From contig NZ_JQLH01000001.1 in the NCBI RefSeq assembly GCF_000744105.1, positions 3,472,001-3,536,000 of the forward strand: 64,000 nucleotides of DNA, given 5' to 3'. The translations under genes were made by a program, and so were the position numbers. This DNA is from Maribacter forsetii DSM 18668 (GTDB lineage Bacteria > Bacteroidota > Bacteroidia > Flavobacteriales > Flavobacteriaceae). Below are positions 1 to 7,630 of this stretch, in pieces. Under the pieces are notes generated by a model. The model searched no databases, was not told where the DNA came from, and saw only the letters and a list, made by a program, of their open reading frames with translations. How positions within the stretch are numbered: position 1 is the stretch's first letter; every line of letters starts with the position of its first letter.

Positions 1-1160
1 AAAGCGGTCATTGTACAAATTACAACCGTATCAATAAATAGCTCTAATAACGCAACGATACCTTCACTTGCTGGATACCTTGTTTTTACAGCAGAGTGTG
101 CTATGGCAGCAGAGCCAGCACCTGCCTCATTAGAGAAAGCCGCTCTTTGAAAACCAACTATAATCACACCAATTACCCCACCTATAGCTGCATCAGGAGA
201 AAAAGCTCCCGAAAAGATCATACCGAAAGCATCACCTATATACTTGATATTAGCAAAAATGATAATTAAAGAAGCCAACACATAAATACCTGCCATGAAG
301 GGTACGATTTTTTCCGTAACACTGGCAATTTTTTTAATACCACCAATTATTACAATACCCACTAAAATTGCAAGAATCACACCTATGATAACCCCGGTTG
401 CACCACCTTCCAAATTAAACATGGAAGTTAGTTGTACCGCAGCTTGGTTAGATTGGAAAGCGTTACCACCACCAAAGGAAGCTCCTACACATAGTATTGC
501 GAAGAGACCTGCCAATATTTTACCTAATATTTTGAAATTACTCTCACTTAACCCTCTAGATAAATAATACATAGGGCCTCCATATACAGTACCATCAGGA
601 CCTACATCTCTATATTTTACACCTAATGTACACTCAACAAATTTTGTTGACATACCAATTATACCACATACAATCATCCAAAAAGTAGCACCTGGACCAC
701 CTAATGCAATCGCAACAGCTACACCGGCAATATTACCCAATCCAACAGTACCAGAAACTGCAGTTGCCAAAGCCTGAAAGTGACTTACCTCACCTTCTTC
801 ACTTTCATCCCTAATAGTATCTGGAATATCTCCATCGTCCGTCATATGTAATTGAACTTTTTCAAGTCCGTACTTTTCAATTTCCTCATATTTACCTCGT
901 ACTACATTAATAGCTAAAGGAAATTTAGTAATACCAGGAAATTTGAAATAAATCGTAAAAAAAGTAGCTCCTGCAATCAATAGAATTAAAACGATTGGAA
1001 TATTGTAGCCCGCTATTGGAACAGAAGTTAAAACTGTTGCTTCCCACCATGTTGCAAAAGGCATAAAGGCATCATTTACTTTTTCATCTAAACCTTTTTC
1101 TTGAGCAATTGTGAAAAATGGAAATAAGAATGTTAATAGCATTAGAAGTTTATACTTCAT
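1..1160 (-). CDS. Sodium:alanine symporter family protein (AGCS), C-terminus cut by window edge
   Basis: Inner-membrane carrier predicted to import alanine or glycine with sodium. About 386 residues are present from an ATG at 1160; the C-terminal end lies beyond base 1. The family signature is visible: GTVGLGNIAGVA near the middle, FVECTLG, and NEAGAGSAAIAHSAVKT towards the visible end, which matches the AGCS motif NEAGxGSAxIAHAAAKT. The N-terminus begins with a hydrophobic stretch that could be a cleaved signal or first helix, followed by a longer loop than in enterobacterial members, as is usual in Bacteroidota. It lies 86 bases downstream of the K+ channel gene on the same strand. The family is secure; the exact substrate is inferred. 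Confidence 0.93.
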   Translation of the reverse strand, partial: MKYKLLMLLTFLFPFFTIAQEKGLDEKVNDAFMPFATWWEATVLTSVPIAGYNIPIVLILLIAGATFFTIYFKFPGITKFPLAINVVRGKYEEIEKYGLEKVQLHMTDDGDIPDTIRDESEEGEVSHFQALATAVSGTVGLGNIAGVAVAIALGGPGATFWMIVCGIIGMSTKFVECTLGVKYRDVGPDGTVYGGPMYYLSRGLSESNFKILGKILAGLFAILCVGASFGGGNAFQSNQAAVQLTSMFNLEGGATGVIIGVILAILVGIVIIGGIKKIASVTEKIVPFMAGIYVLASLIIIFANIKYIGDAFGMIFSGAFSPDAAIGGVIGVIIVGFQRAAFSNEAGAGSAAIAHSAVKTRYPASEGIVALLELFIDTVVICTMTA

Positions 1161-1246
1161 AAGTTTAGAATTTATTTTTGAGTTAGTTTGTCTAGCAATA
1201 TCCTAAAAATAATGGATGCAATCAAATATATATGGCAGAAAGATGA

Positions 1247-2254
1247 TTATTCTATATTAAACATTTCGTTCAATTTCTTAATTTGTTCTGGTCTACCCAA
1301 TACTATAACCTTACTTTTAGGCTGTAACTGCATATCGGCTTCTGGATTTATAGTATACTCACCATCAGGTGAAATATAACCTATAATGGTACATCCTGTT
1401 TTTCTACGTAAATCTAAATCCCGTAAAGAATTACATTCTATCTGATCCGCAAAATCCTCTATAGCAACCTCTTCTAAATTAGTTGTATGTTCACCTTCAA
1501 TAGAGAGCTTGTCCATAAATGTAATAAGATCTGGCATTACCACTAGAGATGCCATATGGTCTCCACCTATTTTATCTGGCATAATTACCTTATTAGCTCC
1601 TGCCAAGAATAATTTTTTTTGTGAATTAACTAAAGAGGCCCTACTGATAATAAAAAGATTCTTTTTCATTTGCCTTGCGGACAATACTACAAAAAGATTG
1701 GCTGCATCATCTGGCAAAGTAGCTATTAAATACTGAGCTCTTTCTATACCCGCCTCTAACAATATGTCATCATCGTTGGCATCGCCTTCAATAAATAAAA
1801 CATCATCTTCATAACGTTCTATCACCTCTTTATCTTTCTCTATAACCACAAAAGGTCTTTTGTATGCTTTTAGCCTTTCAGCAGCTTGCATACCATTTCT
1901 ACCAAAACCACATACGATAACATGCTGATTTAAATTTGCTATAGCATTTTTCATTTTTTTCTTTTTAAGCAGTTCTACAGAATTTCTAGAGAGAAGGTAG
2001 TCGGTAACTATCGTAATAGCAAAACCAACTATGAATACACTTGTAACTATAAGAATAATGGTGAAAATTTTTCCTTCGGGACCCATTGGCCTAACCTCTG
2101 AAAAACCAACAGTGGTTACTGTTATTATGGTCATATAAAATGCATCCACCCAAGAATAGTCTGCCACAAAACGATATCCTAAAACCCCAAAAGCCAAAAC
2201 CATCAGCATTAAAGTCAATGCCAAATATATTTTAGACTTAAATAATTTCATCAT
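1247..2254 (-). CDS. Two-helix potassium channel with RCK (TrkA-N/TrkA-C) domain
   Basis: Predicted K+ channel of the MthK/Kch type, 335 residues. TM1 lies at about residues 9-29, a pore helix at 35-46, the selectivity filter TTVGFSE at 47-53, and TM2 at about 62-88. A cytoplasmic RCK domain follows with the Rossmann loop CGFGRNG near 115-121, and a TrkA-C-like domain fills the last 90 residues. The filter reads TVGF rather than TVGYG; Phe for Tyr is a known variant in bacterial K+ channels, but the Ser in place of the second Gly is less common. The gene starts only three bases after the PspC gene stops, so the two are probably co-transcribed. Confidence 0.9.
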   Translation of the reverse strand: MMKLFKSKIYLALTLMLMVLAFGVLGYRFVADYSWVDAFYMTIITVTTVGFSEVRPMGPEGKIFTIILIVTSVFIVGFAITIVTDYLLSRNSVELLKKKKMKNAIANLNQHVIVCGFGRNGMQAAERLKAYKRPFVVIEKDKEVIERYEDDVLFIEGDANDDDILLEAGIERAQYLIATLPDDAANLFVVLSARQMKKNLFIISRASLVNSQKKLFLAGANKVIMPDKIGGDHMASLVVMPDLITFMDKLSIEGEHTTNLEEVAIEDFADQIECNSLRDLDLRRKTGCTIIGYISPDGEYTINPEADMQLQPKSKVIVLGRPEQIKKLNEMFNIE

Positions 2255-2257
2255 ATG

Positions 2258-2485
2258 TTAAAGATCAAAAACTGAATTTCGTTTTGTATAAATCAAATCT
2301 TTTATTCTAAGCCAAAAAGCCAAGAACAGATAAAGTGCAAACCCAAAGCCTACGGTAACAAAGGTGAGATAAATGAATGATGTCCTTACCACTCTAGCCC
2401 TTATACCTAATCTTTCCGCGATTCTACCGCATACCTCATACCCTCGTTTTTGAAAGTAATGTAGTAATTTATAAAATACGTTCAT
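2258..2485 (-). CDS. PspC-domain small membrane protein
   Basis: 75-residue protein with one strong hydrophobic segment at about residues 36-58, preceded by a basic helix containing CGRIAERLGI and RVVRTSFIYL. This is the arrangement of the PspC domain (stress-response membrane protein family), where C-G-x-x-A-x-x-x-G is followed by a transmembrane helix. It is shorter than proteobacterial PspC and consists of the domain alone. It lies between the DUF2851 gene (11-base gap) and the K+ channel gene (3-base gap), all on the minus strand, so it is likely one operon. A role in membrane stress is inferred only from the family name. Confidence 0.8.
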   Translation of the reverse strand: MNVFYKLLHYFQKRGYEVCGRIAERLGIRARVVRTSFIYLTFVTVGFGFALYLFLAFWLRIKDLIYTKRNSVFDL

Positions 2486-2496
2486 GGGCTATAAAA

Positions 2497-3774
2497 TTAG
2501 ACTTTTATATTCATTAATGAAGCCCCTACCGCACAATCTAAACATTTGTCTTTTACACAATAGTTAGTATATAACTGAAGGTATGCCTGAGAATCCTTAG
2601 CGTTTTCAAGCCTTTCACCTAGCTTACCAAAGTTAGTTATAATACTGTTTTCTTCCTTTTTAATTTCTGGCATCATTTTTAGAAACCTTTCATTATCTAA
2701 ACCTCCTTTGTACCTACTAAAAGCAAACTTTAAAGGAATTATAGTATTTATAAGCAGTAGATTCAAAAACGAAGTTGAAATTCTTTTTTTACTTTTTTTC
2801 GAGACCTTGCCAAAATTAAAATGGGTTTCCCAATATTCAGATGTTCGTGTATTTAAGATTTCAGAAACGTTAGATTGTTCATTTTCAATCAACAAATGAA
2901 ATAGGTTATTGTTTTTGGAATATAGGGCACTCAATTGAGCTAGTCTAATAGTTGGGAAATTTGATGGCCTTAAACGAAAAAACTCTGGAGACTTAAAAAC
3001 AGGGTTTAAACCGAACTTGTTTTTTAAGAATTCATATTCCTTTTTTAATTCCACCAAATAGGTGTCATTGCTATTTTTTCTATCCAATAAATTTGCTTGC
3101 CCAAAAAACAAGCTTTCTATTTGTACGGGTTTGTCATACAACTTACGAATAATTGAAAAATCAATTGACTTTCCGATCTCAATAAACGATTCTCTATTGA
3201 TTTTAGAACCAAAGGTTTTTAAAAGCATTAAAAACAACACCTGCTCCCAATCATTGTTTGTTTCCTTTAATAGTTGATTAATAAAAATTGATTTCTGTTC
3301 TAATCGCTCCACAAATAAACGATCAAGCCAATTGCTCTTTAAAAATTCATCAACATCCTTAAACTCGTTTTCACAATTAATGAATTTATAATTTTTACTA
3401 TTAAAAAGTTCTTGATAGGTATGCAGTAGCTTTAAGGGTATAATTTCTTTTAAAGACAAAGTAGGTATTTCTGTTCCATCTTTTCTAAAAACAGCTACAT
3501 CATCTTCCCATACTACATGCAGAATAACATTATTGTAGTTACCATCTTCTTGATGATTATGCGCATACCAATCTGATGATTTTATATGAATTTCAACATT
3601 ACCTGCCCATAATTGCCCGTTTAATTCTATTTGAGCATTAAAAAAATCTGGACCACTCAAATGATTATGCAGACCTGCAGATACTACATGCACTACTTCG
3701 CCAGACGTAGTCACAAGTCCCTTTAAGGGGTACTTCTTATATTTCCAAATAAAATGAAGCAAGTCTTCCTTCAT
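2497..3774 (-). CDS. DUF2851 family protein
   Basis: 425-residue soluble protein without signal peptide. The N-terminal block (GEVVHVVSAGLHNHLSGPDF, then a region with NVEIHIKSSDWYAHNH) is characteristic of DUF2851, a family found mostly in Bacteroidota and with no experimentally assigned function that I know of. The middle is helical and rich in Lys/Glu. Two CxxC-like pairs near the C-terminus (CVKDKCLDCAVG) could bind a metal, but this is inference. It is the first gene of a minus-strand run with PspC and the K+ channel. A terminator separates it from the rhodanese gene upstream, so it probably has its own promoter. Confidence 0.85.
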   Translation of the reverse strand: MKEDLLHFIWKYKKYPLKGLVTTSGEVVHVVSAGLHNHLSGPDFFNAQIELNGQLWAGNVEIHIKSSDWYAHNHQEDGNYNNVILHVVWEDDVAVFRKDGTEIPTLSLKEIIPLKLLHTYQELFNSKNYKFINCENEFKDVDEFLKSNWLDRLFVERLEQKSIFINQLLKETNNDWEQVLFLMLLKTFGSKINRESFIEIGKSIDFSIIRKLYDKPVQIESLFFGQANLLDRKNSNDTYLVELKKEYEFLKNKFGLNPVFKSPEFFRLRPSNFPTIRLAQLSALYSKNNNLFHLLIENEQSNVSEILNTRTSEYWETHFNFGKVSKKSKKRISTSFLNLLLINTIIPLKFAFSRYKGGLDNERFLKMMPEIKKEENSIITNFGKLGERLENAKDSQAYLQLYTNYCVKDKCLDCAVGASLMNIKV

Positions 3775-3783
3775 TTTATAAAA

Positions 3784-3813
3784 ATAAAAAACCCGCCGTT
3801 AAGCGGGTCATTT
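3784..3813 (-). terminator. Rho-independent terminator after the rhodanese gene
   Basis: Stem ACCCGC (3791-3796) pairs with GCGGGT (3803-3808) around a six-base loop. T-tracts lie on both sides, so it could work on either strand. On the minus strand it follows the rhodanese stop codon by about 20 bases and precedes the DUF2851 start. Confidence 0.85.
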
Positions 3814-3831
3814 TTTTAAAAAGAAATAAAA

Positions 3832-4140
3832 CTAAGCTGTTTCGCCTTCCCAATTCATAAACCCACCTTGAAGGTTAAATGTCTTGTCAAAACCTAAGTT
3901 ATTCATAATTGCACATGCTTGACCACTTCTTGCGCCAGACCTACAATACACATAATAATTTTTAGTTTTATCTAGCTTCTCAATTTCCGCTACAAACTCA
4001 GGTCCTTTATAAATATTAATGTTTATTGCATTAGGTATGATCCCATCCTCTATTTCTTCTTCTGTTCTAACATCTAGTATTACTGCATTAGAATCTTTCT
4101 CTAACTGCTCTTCCCAATCTTGTTGTGATAAATCTGCCAT
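3832..4140 (-). CDS. Rhodanese-like domain protein
   Basis: 102-residue single-domain rhodanese, probably a cytoplasmic sulfurtransferase. The active-site loop YCRSGARSG places the catalytic cysteine at residue 66, and the upstream ILDVRTEEE and downstream NLQGGFMNWEG are typical of the fold. The frame is open for 19 more codons upstream of the chosen ATG at 4140. I prefer this later start because the protein then begins directly at the fold, and the extra residues are hydrophobic and unlike family members. It is monocistronic, with a terminator downstream and the MarR gene divergent upstream. Confidence 0.88.
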   Translation of the reverse strand: MADLSQQDWEEQLEKDSNAVILDVRTEEEIEDGIIPNAININIYKGPEFVAEIEKLDKTKNYYVYCRSGARSGQACAIMNNLGFDKTFNLQGGFMNWEGETA

Positions 4141-4249
4141 AGTATATATTATAAGTAGTAAAAATAATCGATTTTTCTTTATTTGAATATCGCTCACGAA
4201 TTTAACAAATTTTTAATCTACACATAAACCGGAATACTAAAAATAATTA

Positions 4250-4266
4250 TACATTTGTATATACAA
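4250..4266 (+). promoter_or_regulatory. MarR promoter -7 element overlapped by a perfect palindrome
   Basis: TACATTTG (4250-4257) fits the Bacteroidota -7 consensus TAnnTTTG. It overlaps TTGTATATACAA (4255-4266), a perfect 12-base palindrome of the size and AT-rich type bound by MarR dimers. The MarR start codon follows at 4280. Autorepression is inferred from this layout; no clear -33 TTTG is seen at the right distance. Confidence 0.6.
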
Positions 4267-4279
4267 TTATTGTATCGAC

Positions 4280-4726
4280 ATGAATGTAGAAGAAATTATT
4301 AAAACCAACCAACAGATGCCGTTAGAAAAACGGACGCTTATTCATATAGCATTGGTTGCCAATAAAATTGATGAAGAAATAGCAACGGTACTTAAACCTT
4401 TTGATGTCTCTATTCAACAATTTAATGTTTTAAGAATTCTTAGAGGTCAAAATGGCAAACCAGCCAATCTATCCACCATCAACGAAAGAATGGTTACAAA
4501 GATGAGCAACACCACTCGCCTAGTAGATAAATTAATTTTAAAAGGTTTTGTCAATAGAACCATTTGCCTTAAAAACAGGCGTAAGGTTGAAATTATAATC
4601 ACCAAAGGTGGTTTAAATATGTTAAATGAAATTGATGGAATACTTTTTGAAGCAGAGAAAAAGATACTAAAAAACTTTAACGATGCTGAATTACATGAAC
4701 TCAATGAACTATTAAATAAATTTTAA
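4280..4726 (+). CDS. MarR family transcriptional regulator
   Basis: 148-residue winged-helix DNA-binding protein. The recognition region is seen in ISIQQFNVLRIL-like sequence at about 45-56, followed by LSTINERMVTKMSNTTRLVDKL (about 74-95) and the wing NRRKVEIIITKGG (about 111-123), which is the usual MarR order. It is followed by a nitroreductase and a YceI-type secreted protein with gaps of 8 and 30 bases, suggesting one operon. The palindrome on its own -7 box suggests autoregulation. The ligand is unknown; in related operons such regulators respond to quinone-like or phenolic compounds, which is only a suggestion here. Confidence 0.9.
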   Translation: MNVEEIIKTNQQMPLEKRTLIHIALVANKIDEEIATVLKPFDVSIQQFNVLRILRGQNGKPANLSTINERMVTKMSNTTRLVDKLILKGFVNRTICLKNRRKVEIIITKGGLNMLNEIDGILFEAEKKILKNFNDAELHELNELLNKF

Positions 4727-4734
4727 AAACTATA

Positions 4735-5367
4735 ATGGACACATTACTAGATAAATTAAAATGGCGCTATGCCACTAAAAAATTCGATAACTCGAAAAAA
4801 GTAAGCAGCGAAAATCTAAATACATTATTAGAAGCAGCAAGATTAACAGCTTCATCATACGGTCTTCAGCCTTACCATATATACGTTATTGAAAATGTAG
4901 ACATAAGAACTCAATTAAGAAAAGCTTCTTATGACCAACCTCAAATAACAGATGCATCTCATATCATTGTTTTAGTGAACAAAACTACTTTTGACAGCAC
5001 TATGATAGATGATTATATTGCTAACATTATGGCAACTAGAGGTCTTTCTAAAGAAGATCTTGAAGATTTTTCACAGACAATGAAATCAACTTTATTAGAT
5101 TTACCGGATACACACAAAGGCGCTTGGACATCTAATCAAGCTTACATTGTTTTAGGAAATTTAATGACGATAGCGGCAGAAATGGAAATAGACACTTGCC
5201 CTATGGAAGGTTTTGAAAATGCAAAGTATAACGAAATTTTAGGTCTTAACAACAAAGGTTTAAATGCTGCTGTAGTTTTAGCTGTTGGCTATAGATCTCC
5301 TGAAGACGAGACCCAAAACTACCCTAAAGTGAGATATTCTAAAGAACAAATTATTACACATATATAA
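4735..5367 (+). CDS. Nitroreductase family NAD(P)H-dependent oxidoreductase
   Basis: 210-residue FMN-dependent oxidoreductase of the NfsB/NADH-dependent type. N-terminal LKWRYATKKFDNSKKV has the RxSxRxF-like FMN-binding start, SSYGLQPYHIYVI is the usual second motif, and the C-terminal part contains AEMEIDTCPMEGFE and AVVLAVGYRSPED, both typical of the family. It likely reduces quinones, nitro or other electrophilic compounds using NAD(P)H in the cytoplasm. It starts 8 bases after the MarR stop, so control by that regulator is likely. Confidence 0.9.
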   Translation: MDTLLDKLKWRYATKKFDNSKKVSSENLNTLLEAARLTASSYGLQPYHIYVIENVDIRTQLRKASYDQPQITDASHIIVLVNKTTFDSTMIDDYIANIMATRGLSKEDLEDFSQTMKSTLLDLPDTHKGAWTSNQAYIVLGNLMTIAAEMEIDTCPMEGFENAKYNEILGLNNKGLNAAVVLAVGYRSPEDETQNYPKVRYSKEQIITHI

Positions 5368-5397
5368 ATTAAACACAATCATTTTAAAATTAGACAC

Positions 5398-5979
5398 ATG
5401 AAAAAATCATTATTAAGTTTAGTATTCGTTGCCGTTTTTGGATTTACAGCAACAGCTTCTGATCCTATCGACTCAGAGAAAAAAGAAGTAAAAGTTAGCG
5501 AAAGTTCAGTGACTTGGAAAGGTTATAAGGTTACTGGTTCTCATGAAGGAACCATCAATCTAAAATCTGGTCATCTAGAAATGAAAGGCAAAAAATTAAT
5601 AGGTGGCGAATTTGTAATTGATATGACTTCAATTTCAAATAATGATCTAGAAGCTGGTAAAGGAAAAGAAAAACTTGAAGGTCATTTAAAATCTGCTGAT
5701 TTCTTTGGTGTAGAAAGTAACCCGACCTCTAAATTGACCTTTACTTCTGTTAAAGCCATGAACGACAATTCATATACCGTAACAGGAGACTTAACTATTA
5801 AAGGTATTACAAAACCTGTTACCCTTGTGGTTTCTATGTTTGAAAACAAAGCTACTGCAACACTTAAAGTAGACAGAACAAAATATGACATCAAGTATGG
5901 TTCTGGAAGCTTTTTCGATAACCTAGGCGATAAAGCTATCTATGATGATTTTGATTTGGTGGTAGACTTAGCATTATAA
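5398..5979 (+). CDS. YceI family secreted protein
   Basis: 193 residues, with a Sec signal peptide at 1-21 (MKKSLL..., cleavage near TATASD). The mature part has the YceI lipocalin-like barrel pattern: SSVTWKGYKVTGSHEGTI, GGEFVIDMTSI, HLKSADFFGVE, TGDLTIKGITKPV and a final FDLVVDLAL strand. YceI proteins bind isoprenoid-type lipids in the periplasm; the ligand here is not known. It is the third gene of the MarR operon, and a strong terminator follows. In Flavobacteriaceae this trio of MarR, nitroreductase and YceI is often seen together, which suggests a common response to an electrophile or quinone stress. Confidence 0.92.
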   Translation: MKKSLLSLVFVAVFGFTATASDPIDSEKKEVKVSESSVTWKGYKVTGSHEGTINLKSGHLEMKGKKLIGGEFVIDMTSISNNDLEAGKGKEKLEGHLKSADFFGVESNPTSKLTFTSVKAMNDNSYTVTGDLTIKGITKPVTLVVSMFENKATATLKVDRTKYDIKYGSGSFFDNLGDKAIYDDFDLVVDLAL

Positions 5980-6010
5980 TCGTTTTAATACAATCAAATT
6001 ACAACAATTT

Positions 6011-6048
6011 AAAATCCCTTTGATAAATTTCAAAGGGATTTTATTTTT
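6011..6048 (+). terminator. Rho-independent terminator of the MarR-nitroreductase-YceI operon
   Basis: A 13-base perfect stem (6011-6023 with 6030-6042) with a six-base loop is followed by a T-rich tract. It ends the operon shortly before the trp promoter. Confidence 0.92.
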
Positions 6049-6061
6049 TGACGATCTAAAG

Positions 6062-6092
6062 TTTGAAAGTTTCAAATTCCTTTTTATATTTG
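6062..6092 (+). promoter_or_regulatory. Promoter of the trp operon
   Basis: TTTG (6062-6065), 19 bases, then TATATTTG (6085-6092) is a full match to the Bacteroidota promoter (TTTG, 19-21 bases, TAnnTTTG). The -33 element is inside a perfect inverted repeat TTTGAAA-g-TTTCAAA (6062-6076), a possible operator. The expected start of transcription is about 4-8 bases after 6092, that is, almost at the start codon of the leader peptide. Confidence 0.75.
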
Positions 6093-6099
6093 ATGCTTA

Positions 6100-6156
6100 A
6101 TGAAAAATTTAATCGCAAATACTTGGTGGTGGAACAACTTACGAAAAACATCGTGA
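6100..6156 (+). CDS. trp operon leader peptide with three consecutive Trp codons
   Basis: An 18-codon ORF, MKNLIANTWWWNNLRKTS, with TGG TGG TGG at 6124-6132 and TGA at 6154-6156. It lies between the trp promoter and a terminator hairpin, directly upstream of trpE. This is the arrangement of ribosome-mediated attenuation: lack of charged tRNA-Trp would stall the ribosome on the three Trp codons. A seven-pair hairpin (6138-6144 with 6151-6157) starts right after the Trp codons and would be blocked by such a stall. The start codon lies 8 bases after the -7 box, so the message may be nearly leaderless. The peptide itself is not expected to have another function. Confidence 0.85.
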   Translation: MKNLIANTWWWNNLRKTS

Positions 6157-6185
6157 GCAAAGCATCATTGTAGTAAAACTATATA

Positions 6186-6219
6186 AAGGCTTGTCATCAC
6201 GACAAGCCTTCTTTATTTT
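6186..6219 (+). terminator. trp attenuator terminator
   Basis: Perfect 10-base stem AAGGCTTGTC (6186-6195) with GACAAGCCTT (6201-6210), loop ATCAC, then CTTTATTTT. It stands between the Trp leader peptide and trpE, where a constitutive terminator would silence the operon, so it is best read as a conditional attenuator. GAGCAAAGC at 6155-6163 resembles the 3' arm and could pair with the 5' arm (with two bulges) as an antiterminator; this pairing is inferred. Confidence 0.85.
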
Positions 6220-6231
6220 ATAAAAGTACCT

Positions 6232-7629
6232 ATGACCTATCAATTTAAGACATATCACAAAAAAATTCTTGCCGACACCATGACGCCGGTAAGCGTTTAT
6301 CTAAAAATAAGAGACCGTTTTCCTAATAGTATTTTATTAGAAAGTAGCGACTACCACGCTAACAACAACAGTTTCTCCTATATATGTTGTAACCCTATCG
6401 CTTCAATTAAAGTGGAGAATGAGGTTATTGTAAAACAATTTCCTGACGGGACTACAGAAGAAATACAAATTACTCCTGAAACCAACGTTGTTGAGATCAT
6501 TGACACCTTTAGCAAAACCTTTAAAGCAGATAACAACGACTATAAATTCATTAATAACGGCTTGTTTGGTTATATGGCTTACGACGCCGTTCGGTATTTT
6601 GAAGATGTAGATATATCGGTTAAAGATGACTCTGTTCATATTCCAGATATTTACTATGCCGTGTATCAAAATATCATTGCTATAAACCATTATAAGAACG
6701 AAGCTTATCTTTTTGCGCATTGTTATAACACAGAGAATAACATTCCAGAATTGGAACAGCTTTTAAGTATTAGAAATTTTGCCACGTATAATTTTAAAAT
6801 AGAAGGCAAAAGAGAATCCAATCTAGAAGATGCAGAATATAGAGAGCATGTAGATTTAGCAAAAAAGCATTGTCAACGTGGCGATGTATTTCAGCTAGTT
6901 TTAAGCCGTCGTTTTTCTCAAGGTTTTAAAGGTGATGAGTTTAATGTGTATAGAGCTTTACGTTCTGTAAATCCGTCGCCATATTTGTTCTATTTTGATT
7001 ATGGTGATTTTAAAATATTTGGCAGTTCACCAGAAGCACAACTGATCGTTAGCGAGGGTAAAGCTGAAATTCACCCCATTGCAGGTACTTTTAAAAGAAC
7101 CGGAAACGATGAACAAGATGCGCAACTTGCCAAAGAACTAAAGACCGACGATAAAGAAAACAGTGAGCATGTCATGTTAGTAGATCTTGCTCGTAACGAC
7201 CTTAGTAGAAACGGTAGTGTTGTGAAGGTAGAAAACTATAGAGAAGTACAGTTTTTCTCTCATGTGATACACTTAGTTTCTAAGGTTACAGGAATGAAGA
7301 AAAGTGATATCCCTACCATGAAAGTGGTAGCTGACACTTTTCCTGCCGGCACATTAAGTGGCGCTCCAAAACACATGGCCATGCAACTTATAGAAAAATA
7401 TGAAAAAACCAGTCGTGGGTATTATGGTGGCGCTATAGGTTTTATGGATTTTTATGGAAATTTCAACCATGCCATCATGATAAGAACTTTTTTAAGTAAA
7501 AATCATAAACTACATTATCAAGCTGGTGCCGGATTGGTCGCTGCATCAAACCCAGAAAGCGAACTACAAGAAACATATAACAAACTAGGCGCTTTGACCA
7601 AGGCATTAGAAATAGCTGAAGACATTTAA
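6232..7629 (+). CDS. trpE: Anthranilate synthase component I
   Basis: 465-residue chorismate-binding subunit that converts chorismate to anthranilate with ammonia supplied by TrpG. The chorismate-binding C-terminal half is clear: GDVFQLVLSRRF, GSSPEAQL, HPIAGTFKR, DLARNDLSRN, DTFPAGTLSGAPK and IGFMDFYGNF. The N-terminal LLESS (about residues 35-39) is the tryptophan feedback-binding motif, so allosteric inhibition is likely in addition to attenuation. It is the first structural gene after the leader, with trpG starting one base after its stop. The motif set favours TrpE over PabB, and the operon makes this firm. Confidence 0.97.
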   Translation: MTYQFKTYHKKILADTMTPVSVYLKIRDRFPNSILLESSDYHANNNSFSYICCNPIASIKVENEVIVKQFPDGTTEEIQITPETNVVEIIDTFSKTFKADNNDYKFINNGLFGYMAYDAVRYFEDVDISVKDDSVHIPDIYYAVYQNIIAINHYKNEAYLFAHCYNTENNIPELEQLLSIRNFATYNFKIEGKRESNLEDAEYREHVDLAKKHCQRGDVFQLVLSRRFSQGFKGDEFNVYRALRSVNPSPYLFYFDYGDFKIFGSSPEAQLIVSEGKAEIHPIAGTFKRTGNDEQDAQLAKELKTDDKENSEHVMLVDLARNDLSRNGSVVKVENYREVQFFSHVIHLVSKVTGMKKSDIPTMKVVADTFPAGTLSGAPKHMAMQLIEKYEKTSRGYYGGAIGFMDFYGNFNHAIMIRTFLSKNHKLHYQAGAGLVAASNPESELQETYNKLGALTKALEIAEDI

Positions 7630-7630
7630 G

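Noticed and set aside
6403..6720. 105-codon minus-strand frame inside trpE
   Set aside because: It lies opposite conserved trpE sequence and has no recognisable domain.
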